Below are positions 1 to 40,830 of a stretch of DNA of 64,000 bases, in pieces. Positions within the stretch are counted from its first letter, which is position 1. Every line of letters begins with the position of its first letter. Under the pieces are notes generated by a model. The model saw only the letters and a list, made by a program, of their open reading frames with translations. It had not been told where the DNA came from and did no database searches. The stretch is from Silurus meridionalis. Lineage: Eukaryota; Chordata; Actinopteri; Siluriformes; Siluridae. The stretch covers positions 34,178,632 through 34,242,631 of the forward strand of contig NC_060885.1 of NCBI RefSeq assembly GCF_014805685.1, written 5' to 3'. A program made the position numbers and the translations under genes.

Positions 1-539
1 AATTCATCACAATTCCATCCATCAGTGTTAGAACAATAGACTCTAACCACAGGAAGTAAAGTCCAGATCTCCTTCTTGTAATGTTATCACTGACACAAAC
101 TCTTTTCAGCTGATACACTTCCATATCAGGAAACTACAGACATCAAAACACCATGCAACTGTAAGAAGACAGCAGTAGTGTGGAAAAAGCCTTCAGGGTA
201 AAAGAGTGCACGTCTAGATTATTTTGTTACTGTACTTAAGTAGATTTTTCAACCTACTACTGGTGTAGCTTCATAAACTAGCCTACGTCTGTAGAGTCAA
301 TGACAAGAAATAGGTTGATCAGCTGGTGCGCAATGAGAAGAAAAATATTGATCGTGTCTGAACTAAAGAAACAAACCCTGTTTGAAGTAGTATGAAATAG
401 AAAGTACAGATGTTTGTGTAAAAATTTCATGAGGGAAAGTAAAAAAATTTAAAAATAAATATTGAACTAAAATACTGATACTGGAAAAATGTTCTTAAGT
501 ACAGTAATGAAGTATTTGTACTTTGTTACTTCCCTCCTC

Positions 540-790
540 TTGCTATCACGCACCACAGATGTACGCTAGTTTACGCTAGAAGCTAATAACGAGTGCGGCA
601 GAAGGCAACAAGACGTATGGGGTTAACAAACAGATAAAGTCAGCAATGTAAACAAAGACATTCCTGATCAAAGATCACTTCTTTAACTTGAGTAAAAAAG
701 TGTAGTCAGTACTTATTTTACCAGAGTCTTTAAACGTGAGTATCTGTACTTCTACTTGAATGAGGGATGTGTGTAGTTTTGCCGTCTCTG
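540..790. repeat. Partial copy of the same interspersed repeat
   Basis: Shares CACCACAGATGTACGCTAGT-like sequence, CTTTAACTTGAGTAAAAAAG and GTATCTGTACTTCTACTTGA with the 3,476-3,996 element and ends TTTTGCCGTCTCTG. Confidence 0.5.
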
Positions 791-1739
791 CTGCCAGAAG
801 ACTGAACACAACCCTGAACACACTTCCAACACGACCGTGACATGGCTGGGGTTCTGAATGAACAGGAAGCACCGGGAAACACCAGGCTGAGGGTGCGAAA
901 AAAATGGAAGAGTATGATATTCTGAAACCCACTCCAGCCAGAATCCCAGTGAATGGATCATTCCACACCATTAGATCTATTCAGCATGCTGGAAGCAGGC
1001 TATAGACGACCGGAGGCCAAGAGGCCATTAGTCCCTCTCGCTCAGTGACAGGGCCAGGAAATCACGTCTTAAACTGGACAGCACACTGGCCAGACTCGGC
1101 TTAGAGTAATGGACATGGCTGGCACTCCATATACCCCTCATGGAGAGAGCCCAGAAAGAGCTTTTATATCCCCTCAGGGGGAAAGTTGTTGAAGCCTTTG
1201 GCAATGGGTTTAAGTGTTTTGGTTTGCCATGCAAGACTGGGTTCCTACTTATCTTGTAAATTATCTAATAAAAGTTATTTTTTCATTCCAAATGTGCCTT
1301 AAATGAGCAAATATTTCTATATGGTTTTGATATATTATAGTCCTACAGGTTGACAGTCTGATACTGAAACTATATCTGGCTTTTTATTTCTTTTAGTAAA
1401 TTAATTATATTTGTAGACCTTAAAGTCAAGACCATCATTATTAAGTCCAAGACAAGTCCAAAACCAGGACTAACAAAGATCGAGACCAGGAGGAGCAAGG
1501 TCAAATCAAGAAGTCCAAAATAAAGCAAGAGCAAGTTAAGACCTTTATATTGTGTTCAAGGTCAAGCATTTACTTAAAGTACTGCATTTCATTTGTGCAT
1601 TTCCTGAAGAAGGAATTACTTCTTGTCAAATTTGTGTGAAACTAAAAAACTGAAATCTGAGAAAAGTCTAAGTTAATACAAACACGTATAACGTGGTTAC
1701 TGATTAATCAGTTTTGCAGATTAACATGCACCAATATTT

Positions 1740-2085
1740 GATTGCTGGAACTATAGGTAAAAATCCATACCGCTAGTTTTTCCGGCTGGCGGTCCACTGT
1801 CATACGAGAGCGGCCTCTAGAGGTGAATAACGGCATGAGCTGTTTGTTTTTACATGTGAAGCTGCGTGCCTCACAGAGCTATATTTATTATTTCACAATT
1901 TACAATTATATTTATTAATGCATATATAAATATTTATTTAGCACATTTTAATGATTCTGTACTGTTTAAAATTTTTTATTATTGTAATTAAGTCCAGTAT
2001 TTTACATGAAGTATGCTTGTTTTTTATTCAGTATCTATTTAAAAAATCGGTTGATTAATCGGTTATCGGTCAACCTCTAATAAAA
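1740..2085. mobile_element. GTCGACCGAT-family transposon copy, older
   Basis: Shares GAGCGGCCTCTAGAGGTGAA and GAGCTGTTTGTTTTTACATG with the copy at 7,862 and ends TTATCGGTCAACCTCT, the family terminal sequence. The left tip is decayed. Confidence 0.55.
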
Positions 2086-2404
2086 ACTGATCTTATTATC
2101 CTACTATCTGAGTTTAAGTTTTTTTTAAATACCATAATACTGCATAAAATTATAAAAAAAATAATAAACTAAATCAAAATACATTATTTACATACACACA
2201 TATGATCAGAACTTCACCCATTATGGCTAAAAAAACTGCAACAGTGAATTTTTATGACCTCAAAATCCTACACTGTGATTGTGTATTAAATTAAAAATAA
2301 ACTGAAAATTCTGTTTGTTTATTCTTATTCAACTGTTCATTTTGGTTTATTTTGCAGTTTGTAATAATATATATCTAAGCTCACAGCCTGAGTGTGTGTT
2401 CTAG

Positions 2405-2545
2405 AGTTTCTTTGTGAAGCACAGGTTTCCAATCATGGTCCTGAAGAACCTCCTGTTCTGCACGGTTTTGTGTTTTTCCAGCTCTAGCAGACCCACATCA
2501 TCTCAGGAAACCCTGTTAATTAATTAAATGGCTGATTTGGTGTTG
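2405..2545. repeat. Interspersed repeat fragment
   Basis: CAGGTTTCCAATCATGGTCC followed by AAGAACCTCCTGTTCTGCAC and GCTGATTTGGTG resembles a common teleost interspersed repeat. Family not identified. Confidence 0.35.
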
Positions 2546-3475
2546 GGAGTCGAGAAAACACTATAATATGCAGGACGAAGCATAATCCAAGTATTTCAGG
2601 GTTGTGAACCTGTGATTTAAAGTATGGCCCCAGATCTTTATAAATAATTGAGAAGAAAACTGTCCAACTACTTGTGGTCTCCTAAAAGTTTTACACGTAT
2701 TTAATATAGTGTTGTGGTTCCTGTATGGTTTAGTAAAACTGACACTCTGTATTTTAGGATTGTTTGGTCTACAGACCGAATGCACAAGTTTTGATTCCTT
2801 AATCAAAATTAGGATCGCGTATTGACCAGGCAGCTCTGCGTTGCCAGCAGACACAAGTGAGAGAGTACAGAGTGTCCCAGTGCTTGATAAAGAGGCACGC
2901 AATTCTCGACTGAGGTACTTGGGGCCACTAAGAGCCTTCCAGCAGGGCTTAATTGTGTGAGCCATGGTGGCTTTGATGAAGAGACAGCAGGCGCTGGGCT
3001 TTTCTCAAGGGCACGGTGCCCAAGAGGATGCCTCTGAAACCAAGGCCCCAAGTGGAATTTCAATAGTTTAGGCATCTTGAGAAAACCACAATAAGCGTAC
3101 GGATGCATTAATGAGCAATTCAAGCACGCTGGAAAAGCCGCAAGTAGGTGTGTGGAGGTGTGAAACAGGCGACCTTGTCACCCTCGAACAATCGGGGGAG
3201 AGGCAGCAGGGAGGCGAGTGGCCGTCGTCTCAGATTTGAGATCAGCAGAGTGGGGAACCTGGGGAACTGGAAACTGATCTCCTGGCAGGAGTCCCCTAAA
3301 GCGTCCAGACACACAGACATATAAACTGGACCTGTATGCAGGGAAAAGTCTTAGGGACACAGATATAGTTTAAAATAAAAGTAATAAAACTATTTCAGGG
3401 CTTTCGCACTCAAACCCATACAGTACAAACTGCCCTCGGGGTAGATTGAATGTGCCCCTTTCTCACCTGCTACCA

Positions 3476-3996
3476 GAGGGTGGGAAGTATCGACAAACAA
3501 AAACTTTGTAGTCCTTTTTTTATTTATCAATATTTTACAGTATTTCACTCATAACATTATTTACACAAATATCTGTATTTTCTGTTTTTTTCATTTTCAA
3601 TCCAGACTCGTTACTTTAGTTTTAATGCATCATTACCTGTCTCTCACACACCACAGACGTAGACTAGTTTCTGAAGCTCACAATGAGCAGGAAGAAGGCA
3701 GTAGGAAAGTCTGGGGTTAACGTGGATGAGACAGAAGGAGTCAGTGATGGAAACATGCTTGTGTTCTATATGGTGATCTTCAGTCTTTTATATTAATATG
3801 ATAAGGGGCAGTTTCCAGCCTGACACTAAAACAGGTCGTAAAAATCACTACTTTTTACTGAAGAACATCTCAAACTTCTTTACTTTAACTTGAGTGAAAA
3901 AGTGCAGTCAGAACTTCAACATTTACCAGAATCATTTAAAACATCAGTATCTGCACTACTGAGTGAAAAATGTGTGGACTTTAACCACCTCTGCCT
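3476..3996. repeat. Interspersed repeat (GGGTGGGAAGTA ... CCACCTCTG)
   Basis: Begins AGAGGGTGGGAAGTATCG and ends GGACTTTAACCACCTCTG, imperfect inverted ends. The interior (CTTTAACTTGAGTGAAAAAG) matches the copy at about 540-790. Confidence 0.5.
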
Positions 3997-4204
3997 GATA
4001 CCATGCAGGATTACTAGATGGTGTAAAAAAAAAGTACAAAGTAATATGGAATGAGATCAGCAGTTTGATTGAATGCAGAAAAAGAAGGCATTACCAATCT
4101 GAAGGCATCTCAGATTCCAGCAGCGTGCCCTCAACTACTATGACAGAGGATTTGGTGACGAAAGGAAATACGTGTAAGAGTTTGAGTGTGAGCGAGAGAG
4201 AGAA

Positions 4205-4205
<1 letters not shown>

Positions 4206-4257
<52 letters not shown>
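4206..4257 (+). repeat. (GA)n microsatellite
   Basis: GA dinucleotides over about 50 bp with one C interruption near the end. Confidence 0.95.
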
Positions 4258-4265
<8 letters not shown>

Positions 4266-5884
4266 CATCATTTCGATGGACACTATGAACAACAGTAGCA
4301 GTCTATACCCTGACCTCTTCTTCACCTGCTAATGATTTCTCCAGTCCCATCTGTTCCCTCTCCGACATTTGCGCTCCCTCTGCTCTAAGCCAGTTCATCA
4401 CTTTTATTTACATTCTTCCCGTTACTTGCCATCTCCTACCCCTGTTTATGAATCAGCTGTTCAGATTTCCCTTGTCCCTGTCAAGTGATCCCCAGCTCGT
4501 CCTCCACCTGGGTTAATACTTATTTGGCTTTTGTCTTGGACATCCTTCTTTATCCCAGGCCCAAAATGAGCTTCCTCCACTCTGTAACTCTCAACACATA
4601 CTAAAACTCCCTGATCAGGTATAACCCAAGTCCTCTAGTCGGAGAATAAATGTTGAAGCAGTTACACTAGAAAGCAGCTACAGGAACTCTGTAAGATATA
4701 TTCAAGATATATTATAACAAGTCAGTTCTGATATCTGTAGTCCTTCTCTTGTGCTGTGTAACAGTAACTCTTGAGTTGCATTTTCAGAGTTCCTACACAC
4801 TTTTCATAAAAAAAATTAAAAAAAAAAACCTCAGAGTTTTCCAGACTCAAATACACACACTTCCCTAAAGATATTTAAGACCATCTTACGTTTTGCTCAC
4901 GTTTCGGTGTGGATGAGCAACTTCTGGGAAATAATTGAAAACATAATTGTGGACCCGAATCGTTTTTAGACGAAAATGGCGTTTTCTAATGCATGTAGAA
5001 GCGGAAGTTTTCGTGTTGGAAATAAACCACACAAATCCACAGTTCAGACTTTTCACCCATTTCTGTGTCAAACATCAAACAATTTATGTTCTTTTTCAGA
5101 ACATAAATTTGGAGAAGGGAACTAAAGAAATGTTAAATGACAGGTAGACTCATTTAAGGAATCATTTAAACCTGTAGTTTGCTTACAGCGTCAGACCTGA
5201 TCAGCGTAGATCTGAGAAAACATCACTTCCTGCTTTCGTGTCTCTGTAGTTCACAGACATGAAAAATGAATGATCTTCACTTTGGTGCTCACTGGTGTGA
5301 ACACTTTCCTCTACCTGCTCTCACTCTACCGGCTTCACTTCTTGTAGTTTCAGGACACGTTAAAGCCGATGAGCAGCCATGCATGGGTGCTGAGAAAAAA
5401 AAACGAATCAGCCTTTTTTAGTGAAACTGAGATCCAGGACATACCACTGCTAATTCTGTGGCTTAAACCACATGTTGATTTCACCTTCTAAAGCCCTCTC
5501 TCTGTCTGTCTGTCTCTCTCCCTCTCTATCAAGCACAATGCCAGGTCGCTGCTGCATTGCTCCTGACTTTAATACGGGACGTTGCCCCGGGCAACACAAA
5601 ATTTTGTGTTTGGTAATAACAGACACTAACAAAAAAAGGACAGGACATGAAACTGAGGCTGTGCTGAAGGTGTGTGCAGACATGTAGGAGCTCTAGACTT
5701 GGCCTTTGTAGTGCCTTCCTCCCTCCGTCCCTATTGGCATTTACAGCCTGGAGACACGCAGACAACATGTACACTGGGTGTATTCAGATTCTAACAGAAG
5801 GAGACGCAGGGTGATTACTGAGATGAGGTGGGAGTTGAAGACCGAAAGACAGTTATTTTAGATTTTGTCCTTTTTTTTTTTTTA

Positions 5885-35234
<29,350 letters not shown>

Positions 35235-35345
35235 GTCGCTCTTCTGGACCTTTATCAAAGATCTGCCTCTCTCCTGTTGGTCTCTCTGCTAACGCTTATG
35301 ATATCTACAGGAAGGCGGGGTTGCCAGATTGGGTTGCCAGATTAA
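35235..35345 (-). promoter_or_regulatory. ate1: ATE1 5' UTR and proximal promoter region
   Basis: This is the sequence just upstream of the ATE1 start codon. It holds a GGCGGGG Sp1-type box near 35,314 and a direct tandem repeat of GGGTTGCCAGATT (about 35,318-35,343). An ETS-like CGGAAGT with an adjacent CGTCA lies at 35,031-35,044, at the start of intron 1. The exact transcription start is not visible. Confidence 0.5.
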
Positions 35346-36793
35346 AATCCCTCCCCACACTTAAGTGATCCACCTCTTTCGTGTACACTGAACATACATT
35401 TCTAATGCCTTGAAAAGCAACGTTAATACTGCTTTATTAAAATTTCAATGCAGCTAATTCCCACCTTCTGGCCTCACTACTATACCAGCCTTTAAATAAA
35501 TACATATCTTAATACAGAAAACCAGCATGATCAGCATGGAGCTTTCAGTTTGTGCACAACACATGCATGTCTTCTACACTGTACAGTGATCATTCCCCCA
35601 ATACTCCACTCATTCTGGACTAACCTGAGATGATTTGGGGAATTTACCTTAATGGGTGAGAAAAATTATCCAAATCATCCCCATACAAACCTGTGAACTG
35701 ATACTGGTAATGATAACAACACCTGACAATATCTCCAAGTCTTAGTGCTTCAGTGTTCGGACCCCTAAGAATACCAGATCCCAGATCTCTATGTACAGGA
35801 GATATGAAGCGCTAGGACCAAATAACAGGAGACACACTAAATAAAAGTGAGAATACTGATTTTATTGAAGAGAAAATATGATCATTCAATATGAAATGGG
35901 CTTCAACACCAGAATTTACCTGCAAATCAAACAAAAATAAGACACAATTAGACTAAATACAATAAAAAATTTGAATATAAATATATAATTAATTTGGACT
36001 AAAGCCACTAGATGCAATTTATTATATTAAAAGCACAACACTGTAGACGAGGAATGATGATTACATCTGGTGCAAAGAGCAAAAGTAAAAAAAAAAATTA
36101 TTTGATGATTGAATAAGTAAACAAACACCAAAACACACTAAATTTAAACAGGAAAAAGTCCCAGTCGTTACACATCACACGCTCCAGAGACACAATTACA
36201 CAACAGGTAATACACACGATGCAGGAGGTGAAAATCACGTGGCGTCTGATAACTCACGTTCTATGATTAATGTAAATGTTAGTTGACACTAATAAATATT
36301 CACACTTACCCTGAACGCGTCCACGGTGAACGTGATGGAAAATGTTTTCAGAATACAACATAAAGCCAATTTACACTAAAGATGATCCTCATTACTTTAT
36401 CATATGGGGAAAAGATCAGACAAAATAACAAACACCAATAACTTTATATACTGTTTTATTCAGACTAACTTATTAATCATTACTAAATGATCTTCTGCAA
36501 CCAACACTGCTAAACACACGTGCTAATAATCACAATTACAAATTAGATTATAAGATTAGACAATGTTATAAATTCTATTAAAGTACTTTGTGAAACTTTT
36601 ATAAGATGAATGGACTGTGTACACATTTTTACAATATAAAACTATAAAATAGGCTTTTTTTTGTTTTTTTTACCAGGACCACATACACTTGAATCTACTG
36701 ACTGAAACCTGACTGTTTAAACCAGAACTTATTGTTCCACAACATTGTGAAACATGTTTCCAGCCCAAAACCAACACAGGAACCAGGAACCAC

Positions 36794-37243
36794 ATGCTGT
36801 TGGGGAAACCAAATGCATCTATTCCTTATCCACTTGACACAATGAGCAGACCTGCTGACCTGAATGTCCACTTACCATATGAGACTTTTCCCCATGAGCT
36901 CTTACAGTATCCACAGGCATATCCAGCTTTCACTCCTCTAACCTCCACTATGGAGTTCATGCTCCAGAAACACACTAATCAGGAGCCCACACTGCTGCTG
37001 AAACCTGCTCTAATATTTACTGTGTCCATATTTATATTGCAGAAGACCCCATGCTGTAGATCAGATAAGCTTCACAGCGGTTCTCCACCTCACTGCAGAC
37101 TTCCGCGTCTGAGCAGGAAGAGATCCACCAGAGGAGATGCGTGGACCTGCAAACACAGCAAGGGAATGTGGGACATTGTGGAAATAAAATCCGCTCATAA
37201 AGCTATTTTCAAATACCAGCCTTCAAATACTGAGGTTTTATAG
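36794..37243 (+). CDS. Unassigned ORF, 149 codons
   Basis: An open frame starting MLLGKPNASIPYPLDTMSRP and ending SNTEVL. It is more GC-rich than its surroundings. I recognise no domain or family. There are no visible splice partners and no clear promoter; an AATAAA falls within it at 37,184. It may be an old repeat fragment, an exon of an unknown transcript, or chance. I give it little weight. Confidence 0.15.
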   Translation: MLLGKPNASIPYPLDTMSRPADLNVHLPYETFPHELLQYPQAYPAFTPLTSTMEFMLQKHTNQEPTLLLKPALIFTVSIFILQKTPCCRSDKLHSGSPPHCRLPRLSRKRSTRGDAWTCKHSKGMWDIVEIKSAHKAIFKYQPSNTEVL

Positions 37244-38116
37244 ACACTTTTAGGCATTTTTTAATATATATTTTGTCGCTTGTCACGTGACTACGAGGAA
37301 CACGAGTCGGTTCACCAAAATGAGTCGACTCTTTTAACTCGCAAGCGACTCAGTGTCATTTAAATCACAAGTCTGTGATTCCAAATTGAAGAACTTTTTA
37401 TGAAGCGGTAACGCGTCCTTCTACAATAAAATCATTGTTTTGTTCTGTTCATTTCTTATTATTGAAATGCTTTCATAATCTCAAAGAGTCGAATCGTTTA
37501 CAATCGACAGACTTGTGTTTATAGAGAAGGGAAAAGAATTTCCTTCTCCATCCTTCACCAGGCTGAGGTTCCATCTGCACTTCTCAAAGTCTCCATTTTT
37601 GCGAATTATTCATAACTAACAAGTAAAGGAGCTCATAAACAAGAAGTTTTAATAACTGTATTCAGGTTGTAAAGTGTTTACTCCAGTATAATGACATTGT
37701 AACAAAATTGCTGGACCTTTAATGTGAATGTGCTGAGTGTAGTTTCCTCCTGGGCTTCGGGAATTCAGAGGCTTTCTGTCCAGCCTGAAGATTCCCATCA
37801 ATTCTCTTCTTTTTACAAGTATAAAGTTTTAATATCTTGATCAGGTTCACCCTGACTGGGGTTGTTATGTACACGTTTGGCCACTAAATGTCGCTAGATG
37901 TATAATGTTAGAAGGCATTTCCAATTAAATATTAACTTTTTTACATAAAAATGGTTAAATAAATTATTTTTAAAGTAGTATTTACAAAGAAAAAAAAAAT
38001 CTGTCTTTGTACTGCACCGTCCTATATTTTATAGGCCACATTATAGCTGCTTTAGTTTGTTCTGGCTCCAGTATGGGGGATAGAAATAACTAATTATTGC
38101 TTCAGTTTGAATTATT

Positions 38117-38165
38117 ATTATTATTATTATTATTATTATTGTTAATAATAATAATAATAATAATA
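38117..38165. repeat. (ATT)n/(AAT)n palindromic microsatellite
   Basis: Eight ATT units, a short GTT centre, then about eight AAT units. The two halves are reverse complements, so the tract can fold into one hairpin. Confidence 0.93.
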
Positions 38166-38209
38166 AATGTACCCTAATTGCAATGAGTGTTGAATAATTA
38201 TGTAAATGA

Positions 38210-38223
38210 CCACTAGGGGGCTC
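38210..38223 (+). promoter_or_regulatory. CTCF-like site between divergent promoters
   Basis: CCACTAGGGGGCTC matches the CTCF core CCASYAGRKGGC at every position. It sits between the ATE1 promoter (~35.3 kb) and the probable TMEM63B promoter (~39.8 kb), a position typical of a boundary site. Binding is inferred, not shown. Confidence 0.5.
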
Positions 38224-38885
38224 TGTAGGCGAGTTCTGACTTCGAAGCCCAGCTATCCTACTGCACTGATGTAACTGAGTCCATGTATCCTGACAAGCTG
38301 CAGGGTTGCCACAACCGCTGATTCCGCTTTTTTCATTCTATTTTCCACGCATCTACAGTTTTCGTAAATCTGTTTTTTTAACTTTGATTAATATTATAGC
38401 ATTTCATATAATTAAAAATTAAATATTAATGTGTTTAAGTTCATTTTCAGCAGCTTGGTAATCAGTTGGTGTTGAAATTTCAGCACCACTGCTGAGCCTG
38501 TGCAAAACCTGTAAACCTGTAAATCTGTCAATTAGAAATTCTATAAACCTTTAAACCTGTGCATCTGTAAACCTGTACACATGTCTCTTCTGTATATGAT
38601 GGCAAACACATTGCTTCTAAATTCTCAAATCTGTTCAGTTAGAAGGTGACAGTTCGTTTTCTATAACAGTATCTGTAACATCTGGTTGATATTAATGTTC
38701 AGATTTTTGTGATGGTATTGTTTTGACACAAATCATTTACAGGGATCCTGTAACCCGGCAACAAGTAGAACAACAAGTAGAAGGTTAAAAGGTTTTGGCA
38801 TAGAAAAAATGTGCAAGCTGAATAAACAAGTCCACTAAATATATATAAATATAAATGTGAAATATTAGGCAGAATGTACAGTAAG

Positions 38886-38887
<2 letters not shown>

Positions 38888-38945
<58 letters not shown>
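38888..38945. repeat. (TA)29 microsatellite
   Basis: Uninterrupted TA dinucleotides of about 58 bp, self-complementary and easily cruciform-forming. Confidence 0.96.
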
Positions 38946-38954
<9 letters not shown>

Positions 38955-39220
38955 AATAAGATGCAGATGTGTGTGAGGCAAAATATGTGTAAAGAATAAG
39001 GAGTAAAAAAAATACAATATGTAAAAAGGATCTATAATTTACAGAAGTTTAGTATTTTTTAGTGTTTAGTTTATTTTTTATACAAAGATACAGTAGTTTA
39101 TTTTGGTTGGCTGCTGTATTTGGTATTTTATTTTAAAATACATGTTGATTCATCTTTGTCCAACCCTGCGCAGGGATTTCTCTGAACTCAAGCTCAAACA
39201 TTTCATGTTGTACTTACTGT

Positions 39221-39612
39221 CCCTGAAATCCTGAACTAGTCACGAAATCCTGAACTAATCCTGAACTAGTTCTGTTTGAAATCCTGTACTAATCCTGAAA
39301 AAGTCCTGCAATCCTAAACTAGTTCTGAAATCCTGAACTAATCCTGAACTAGTCCTGAAATCCTGAACTAATCCTGAACTAATCCTGAACTAGTTCTTAA
39401 ATCCTGAACTAATCCTGAACTAATCCTGAACTAGTTCTGAAATCTTGAACTAATCCTGAACTAATCCTGAACTAGTTCTGAAATCCTGAATTAATCCTGA
39501 ACTAACCCTAAACTAGTTCTGAAATCTTGAACTAATCCTGACTAATCCTGAACAAGTCCTGCAATCCTAGACTAGTTCTGAAATCCTGAACTAACCCTGA
39601 ACAAGTCCTGAG
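39221..39612 (+). repeat. CTGAACTAATC minisatellite
   Basis: About 390 bp of tandem copies of an ~11-bp unit (ATCCTGAACTA), grouped in higher-order blocks separated by GTTCTGAA. It lies just upstream of the probable TMEM63B first exon. Confidence 0.9.
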
Positions 39613-39839
39613 GCACTCGTGTTGCTCTTGGGTGTGTTCTGTGGGTGGATTTTCCGCAGAGATCTGGCAACTCATCACCGGCCGCCCTTCTATCCTGTTA
39701 GCTTGACGCAACTTCACCTCAGGAGAGTGTTTCTTCATACAGTTCTAATCTACATGTATTATGAGGCTCATCTCGGAGATGGATAACATCACCGCTTCTC
39801 CGGCAGGTCTGTGGTGCTTTTGATCGTGTGTCCTGTTAC

Positions 39840-39952
39840 TGAGACGCGTCCTGGTCCCTCACTGACCTGAAGGATCCCACAGACTCCCGGCTCATTCCCG
39901 GAGTGTTAGCATCGCTGCTAACTCTGTGACTGGCTTCCATCAGCACACTGAG
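39840..39952 (+). other. tmem63b: Probable TMEM63B noncoding exon 1
   Basis: A GC-richer stretch ends in a consensus donor (CTGAG|GTGAGT at 39,952/39,953). The first coding exon needs an upstream 5' UTR exon, since it starts with an acceptor (TGTCCAG) only 40 nt before the ATG. The start boundary is a guess. A second possible donor (CTACAG|GTGAGT) lies at about 40,432. Confidence 0.35.
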
Positions 39953-40281
39953 GTGAGTGATTCCCGAGCCGGTGTCCGGATCCTGGTGGTGGTCTACAGT
40001 AAAAAAAAAAAAAAAAAAAAAGGTGTGGAATACAGTTTTAATGAACAATTATTGTGCAATTATTGTGTGTCTTTCTACTGACTAAAAGCCCTACAGCTGA
40101 TCAGTATGCTAGCTACTTAGCCGGCAGACTGGTGTAGATGATCGCAGGTGGGTCTGAGAAGGAATGGATGAGGGGATGAGTAAGGAAGTGCTCTGACCTT
40201 CCCAAAAACCTCAGCAAAGGAACGCGTTTTTTCTGTATTATCTTTCTGTCGTCACACGGGTTTGTGTTCCGTGTTTTCGAC

Positions 40282-40295
40282 GTTACCATGACGAC
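40282..40295 (+). promoter_or_regulatory. RFX X-box-like motif near TMEM63B promoter
   Basis: GTTACCATGACGAC resembles the RFX X-box GTTNCCATGGNAAC, with an intact left half and a degenerate right half. It lies in the CpG-containing region just downstream of the probable first exon. Confidence 0.25.
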
Positions 40296-40519
40296 GGCGA
40301 TGCGACAAAAGGTGTTAAATATTGTAACTTTCGCGTTGAAGGCGAACAGAGTAGCGCTTGTGTTTATGACACGTCGGGTCGTATTTCAAAGCCCAGGAAC
40401 AGATCACACTAATTAATCTCATCAGCTACAGGTGAGTGTCATACCATCAGAGCACATCTCACCTTCTGGAAAGCACCAGGGTGAATTAGGACACAGTCAT
40501 AATATCCAGACAAACACCT

Positions 40520-40830
40520 GCTTGAAATCCTGAGTCAGTCTCAAAGGCAGTCTTTAAATCCTGAGGCAGTCTTGAAGCCGGTTCTAAAATACTGAGGCAG
40601 TTCTGAAAAGCACCAGGGTTAAATAGGACATTATCTTAAAATTCAGAAAAAGTGTTATTGAAACAGTGTCATGAAATTCCGAAGCAGTCCTGCAGCCGGT
40701 CCTGAAATCCGTAGGCAGTCTTAAAACCATGTCTGAAATCCTGAGCCAGTCCTAAGATGGAACTAGTCCTCAAAACCTGAGCTAGCACTGAAGTTCTGAC
40801 CCATGTCTGAGATCCTAAACCAGTTCTAAA
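40520..40830 (+). repeat. Degenerate CTGA-rich tandem repeat
   Basis: Repeated GAAATCCTGAGGCAGTCTTG-like units of the same flavour as the 39,221 minisatellite, but far more diverged. It also holds a duplicated GAAA(A)GCACCAGGGT segment (40,468 and 40,604). Confidence 0.7.

Larger units (their letters stand above)
35346..39800. other. Intergenic region between ATE1 and TMEM63B
   Basis: The two genes are transcribed divergently from this ~4.5-kb AT-rich gap. It holds an unassigned 149-codon ORF (36,794), a CTCF-like site (38,210), an (ATT)n/(AAT)n palindrome (38,117-38,165), a (TA)n tract (38,888-38,945) and a minisatellite (39,221-39,612). Confidence 0.6.

Noticed and set aside
2561..3123. 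Overlapping minus-strand ORFs (134 and 104 codons) in ATE1 intron 10
   Set aside because: Checked as a possible ATE1 exon 11; the expected GQYRPSDLL and PETYVW motifs are absent.
4131..4325. Minus-strand ORF rich in SLSLSL
   Set aside because: Translation of the (GA)n repeat.
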